Shown here piece by piece: positions 62,625 through 64,000 of a DNA stretch of 64,000 bases. The notes beneath the pieces were generated by a model. The model was not told where the DNA came from and searched no databases. It was given only the letters and a program-made list of their open reading frames with translations. Both the position numbers and the translations under genes were made by a program. Each line of letters begins with the position of its first letter. Position 1 is the first letter of the stretch. The DNA is from an uncultured Tenacibaculum sp. (GTDB lineage Bacteria; Bacteroidota; Bacteroidia; Flavobacteriales; Flavobacteriaceae): contig CANLQH010000003.1 of the NCBI GenBank assembly GCA_947493285.1, positions 143,545 to 207,544 of the forward strand, given 5' to 3'.

Positions 62625-63502
62625 TCTTTATAACCAAAACGTTTTAGTTGGCGGTCATTAGAACGCCAGTTCTTGTTCACTTTTACATATAAATCTAAAA
62701 AAACTTTCTTCTCGAAAAAAACTTGTAAGTCTTTTCGAGCTTCAGTCCCTACACGTTTAATAGCGCTTCCTTTATGTCCAATGATAATTCCCTTTTGGGT
62801 ATCACGCTCAACCATAATTACTGAACGTATTTTAATAATACCTTCTTCTTCTACAAATTCCTCAGTTTCTACTTCAACAGAATAAGGAATCTCTTTTTTA
62901 TATTGTTGTAAGATTTTTTCTCGAATCTTTTCATTTACAAAAAAACGTTCTGATTTATCAGTTAATTGATCTTTTGGATAAAAAGGTGGCGCTTCAGGAA
63001 GCAGTTCTATAATTTTATAAAAAACAGTTTCCACATTAAATTTTTCTAAAGCCGAAATAACATAAACAAAAGAGTTAGGTACTTTATTTCTCCAATAGGA
63101 AATCTTTTCTTCAACTTCTTCTTGAGAGGACTTGTCAATTTTGTTTAATAATAAGATTACAGGAATCTCACTGTGAATTATACGTTTAAAGAAAGCTTCA
63201 TTTTTAAGTTCTTTTTCTCCAACTTCAACCATGTAAATAAGTACATCAGCATCTTCAAAAGCAGACTTTACAAAATCCATCATTGATGATTGCAGTTCGT
63301 AAGCTGGCTGAATAATACCAGGGGTATCTGAAAAAACAACTTGATAATCTTCATTATTTACGATACCTAAAATACGGTGTCGAGTTGTTTGCGCTTTAGA
63401 AGTAATGATTGAAAGTTTTTCACCAACCAATGCATTCATTAAAGTTGATTTACCAACGTTTGGGTTACCAATAATATTTACGAATCCTGCTTTATGTGTC
63501 AT
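62621..63502 (-). CDS. era: GTPase Era
   Basis: Ribosome-associated GTPase involved in 16S rRNA maturation. 293 residues: G1 GNPNVGKST near 13, SDTPGI (G3), LNKID (G4), and a C-terminal KH domain with GIIIGHKGSAIKRVGTEARKDLQ. The length is normal. TATCTTTG ends 4 bases before the ATG, so the mRNA is probably leaderless. Confidence 0.97.
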   Translation of the reverse strand: MTHKAGFVNIIGNPNVGKSTLMNALVGEKLSIITSKAQTTRHRILGIVNNEDYQVVFSDTPGIIQPAYELQSSMMDFVKSAFEDADVLIYMVEVGEKELKNEAFFKRIIHSEIPVILLLNKIDKSSQEEVEEKISYWRNKVPNSFVYVISALEKFNVETVFYKIIELLPEAPPFYPKDQLTDKSERFFVNEKIREKILQQYKKEIPYSVEVETEEFVEEEGIIKIRSVIMVERDTQKGIIIGHKGSAIKRVGTEARKDLQVFFEKKVFLDLYVKVNKNWRSNDRQLKRFGYKD

Positions 63503-63506
63503 GCAG

Positions 63507-63514
63507 CAAAGATA
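63507..63514 (-). promoter_or_regulatory. Promoter -7 element TATCTTTG for era
   Basis: Exact TAnnTTTG match on the minus strand, ending 4 bases before the era ATG; a start within a few bases would make the mRNA leaderless. The -33 element is not evident. Confidence 0.5.
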
Positions 63515-63599
63515 AGTTGTTTTACTTAAGATTTATTGTTTTTTATTGTGCTGTTATGGTGTGAGTTATAAAATAGTTTCAAAATAAGTATTGTTTTAT

Positions 63600-63631
63600 T
63601 TGGATAGAAGAAAGAAAAGGTTGTATATTTG
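63600..63631 (+). promoter_or_regulatory. Promoter for tRNA-fMet (TTG-N21-TATATTTG)
   Basis: TTG (63600-63602), 21 bases and TATATTTG (63624-63631) fit the Bacteroidota consensus. The tRNA begins 12 bases downstream, a normal distance for a tRNA gene. Confidence 0.75.
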
Positions 63632-63642
63632 CAACCGCAAAT

Positions 63643-63715
<73 letters not shown>

Positions 63716-63739
63716 CTAAGCTTAAAGCTTTTAAAACTA

Positions 63740-63768
63740 ACGGATTGTTTACGACAATCCGTTTTTTT
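63740..63768 (+). terminator. Terminator after tRNA-fMet
   Basis: Perfect 9-bp arms ACGGATTGT (63740-63748) and ACAATCCGT (63754-63762) around TTACG, followed by a run of seven T (63762-63768). It ends the tRNA transcript before the integrase gene. Confidence 0.85.
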
Positions 63769-63795
63769 ATGCCCTTAAGTTTTTTACTTTTACGA

Positions 63796-63817
63796 ACCGT
63801 AAACGCTACCGTAAACG
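63796..63817 (+). repeat. Direct repeat ACCGTAAACG x2 before the integrase
   Basis: ACCGTAAACG occurs at 63796-63805 and again at 63808-63817, a 12-base period. Short direct repeats next to an integrase and its attachment site often are arm-type binding sites. The frame stays open across them, so they could also code for extra N-terminal residues (see the integrase entry). Confidence 0.5.
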
Positions 63818-63825
63818 TTTTTGAT

Positions 63826-64000
63826 ATGAAACTCAATTTTTCTGAACCTAAAATTTACACTGGTGGAGTGTTAATTTCAGAGTGGTCAAAGCTCACTAAA
63901 GCAGAAAAAGAATTAGCTTTAACTAAAGATTGGTTTGTTTATTATTCTTATCGTGACCCTAAAACGTTAAAATTAAAAAGACAGCCTTATATAAAAGCAG
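63826..64000 (+). CDS. Tyrosine-type site-specific integrase, N-terminal part (runs off window end)
   Basis: The reading from ATG 63826 gives MKLNFSEPKIYTGGVLISEW, then TKDWFVYYSYRDPKTLKLKRQ, the arm-type DNA-binding start of Bacteroidota phage/ICE-type tyrosine recombinases. 58 codons are visible; the catalytic domain lies beyond 64000. An in-frame ATG at 63769 would add 19 residues through the direct repeats, but it overlaps the terminator. Its position at the 3' end of tRNA-fMet, same orientation, suggests that the tRNA is the attachment site and that a mobile element continues to the right. Confidence 0.75.
   Translation, partial: MKLNFSEPKIYTGGVLISEWSKLTKAEKELALTKDWFVYYSYRDPKTLKLKRQPYIKA

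Noticed and set aside
63769..63825. Integrase start at ATG 63769
   Set aside because: It would overlap the terminator and the direct repeats; the ATG at 63826 gives the typical N-terminus, so the upstream start is only noted.

Overview
The window is a chromosome segment from a low-GC marine-type member of Bacteroidota, most likely family Flavobacteriaceae. Four things point there: the gene content (GSCFA protein, DUF5916 outer-membrane protein, PF14905-type outer-membrane barrel, CrtZ plus a fused CrtYc-CrtYd lycopene cyclase), the neighbourhood rplM-rpsI-rpsB-tsf-pyrH-frr, the lack of Shine-Dalgarno-rich starts, and many copies of the Bacteroidota promoter element TAnnTTTG, some paired with an upstream TTG 19-21 bases away. 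The exact genus cannot be read from the sequence.

Layout. 1-8,900 (minus strand): start of rpoN, asnS, an MMPL/RND transporter, and the translation block rplM-rpsI-rpsB-tsf-pyrH-frr. 9,000-23,800: housekeeping and envelope genes on both strands (DUF5916 outer-membrane protein, LtaS-like sulfatase, OmpA lipoprotein, ApbE, methyltransferase, map, thioredoxin-like lipoprotein, gpmI, M48 protease, phenylalanine hydroxylase, rhodanese, GSCFA). 23,880-35,988 (plus strand): the most notable region. A MerR-type regulator carries the residues of the B12-dependent photoreceptors CarH/LitR. It precedes a tightly packed run of 14 genes: a two-FAS1 lipoprotein, crtI, crtB, an unknown gene, crtZ, crtYcd, tspO, a flavin reductase-like gene, two SDR genes, a CIA30 protein, glutathione peroxidase, an SRPBCC protein and a DNA photolyase. 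A perfect 20-bp palindrome overlaps the -33 element and spacer of the promoter before the FAS1 gene. I read this as a light/B12-controlled photoprotection operon, ended by a strong hairpin at 35,982-36,020.

36,000-48,000: alaS, an M23 peptidase, a small MerR protein, a lemA-TPM-TPM cluster, a secreted lipoprotein, a small ABC module, DUF423 and a very large phosphoesterase/outer-membrane-barrel fusion. 48,060-52,800 (minus strand): a redox repair and cofactor run, msrB-msrA-glutaredoxin-zinc ribbon-selO-xdhC-mocA-like. 52,977-57,015: an HD phosphohydrolase fused to a Pycsar-type membrane effector domain, converging on a small membrane gene that has an in-frame TGA at codon 15, and a GAF protein. 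57,100-63,500: a large outer-membrane receptor-like protein, der, a SIMPL protein, a small membrane protein and era. 63,600-64,000: initiator tRNA-fMet with its own promoter, then the start of a tyrosine integrase that probably marks the edge of an integrated element continuing past the window.

The intergenic gaps are all shorter than about 215 bases. Several hold promoters, terminators or inverted repeats, listed separately. No rRNA, CRISPR array or insertion sequence was seen.
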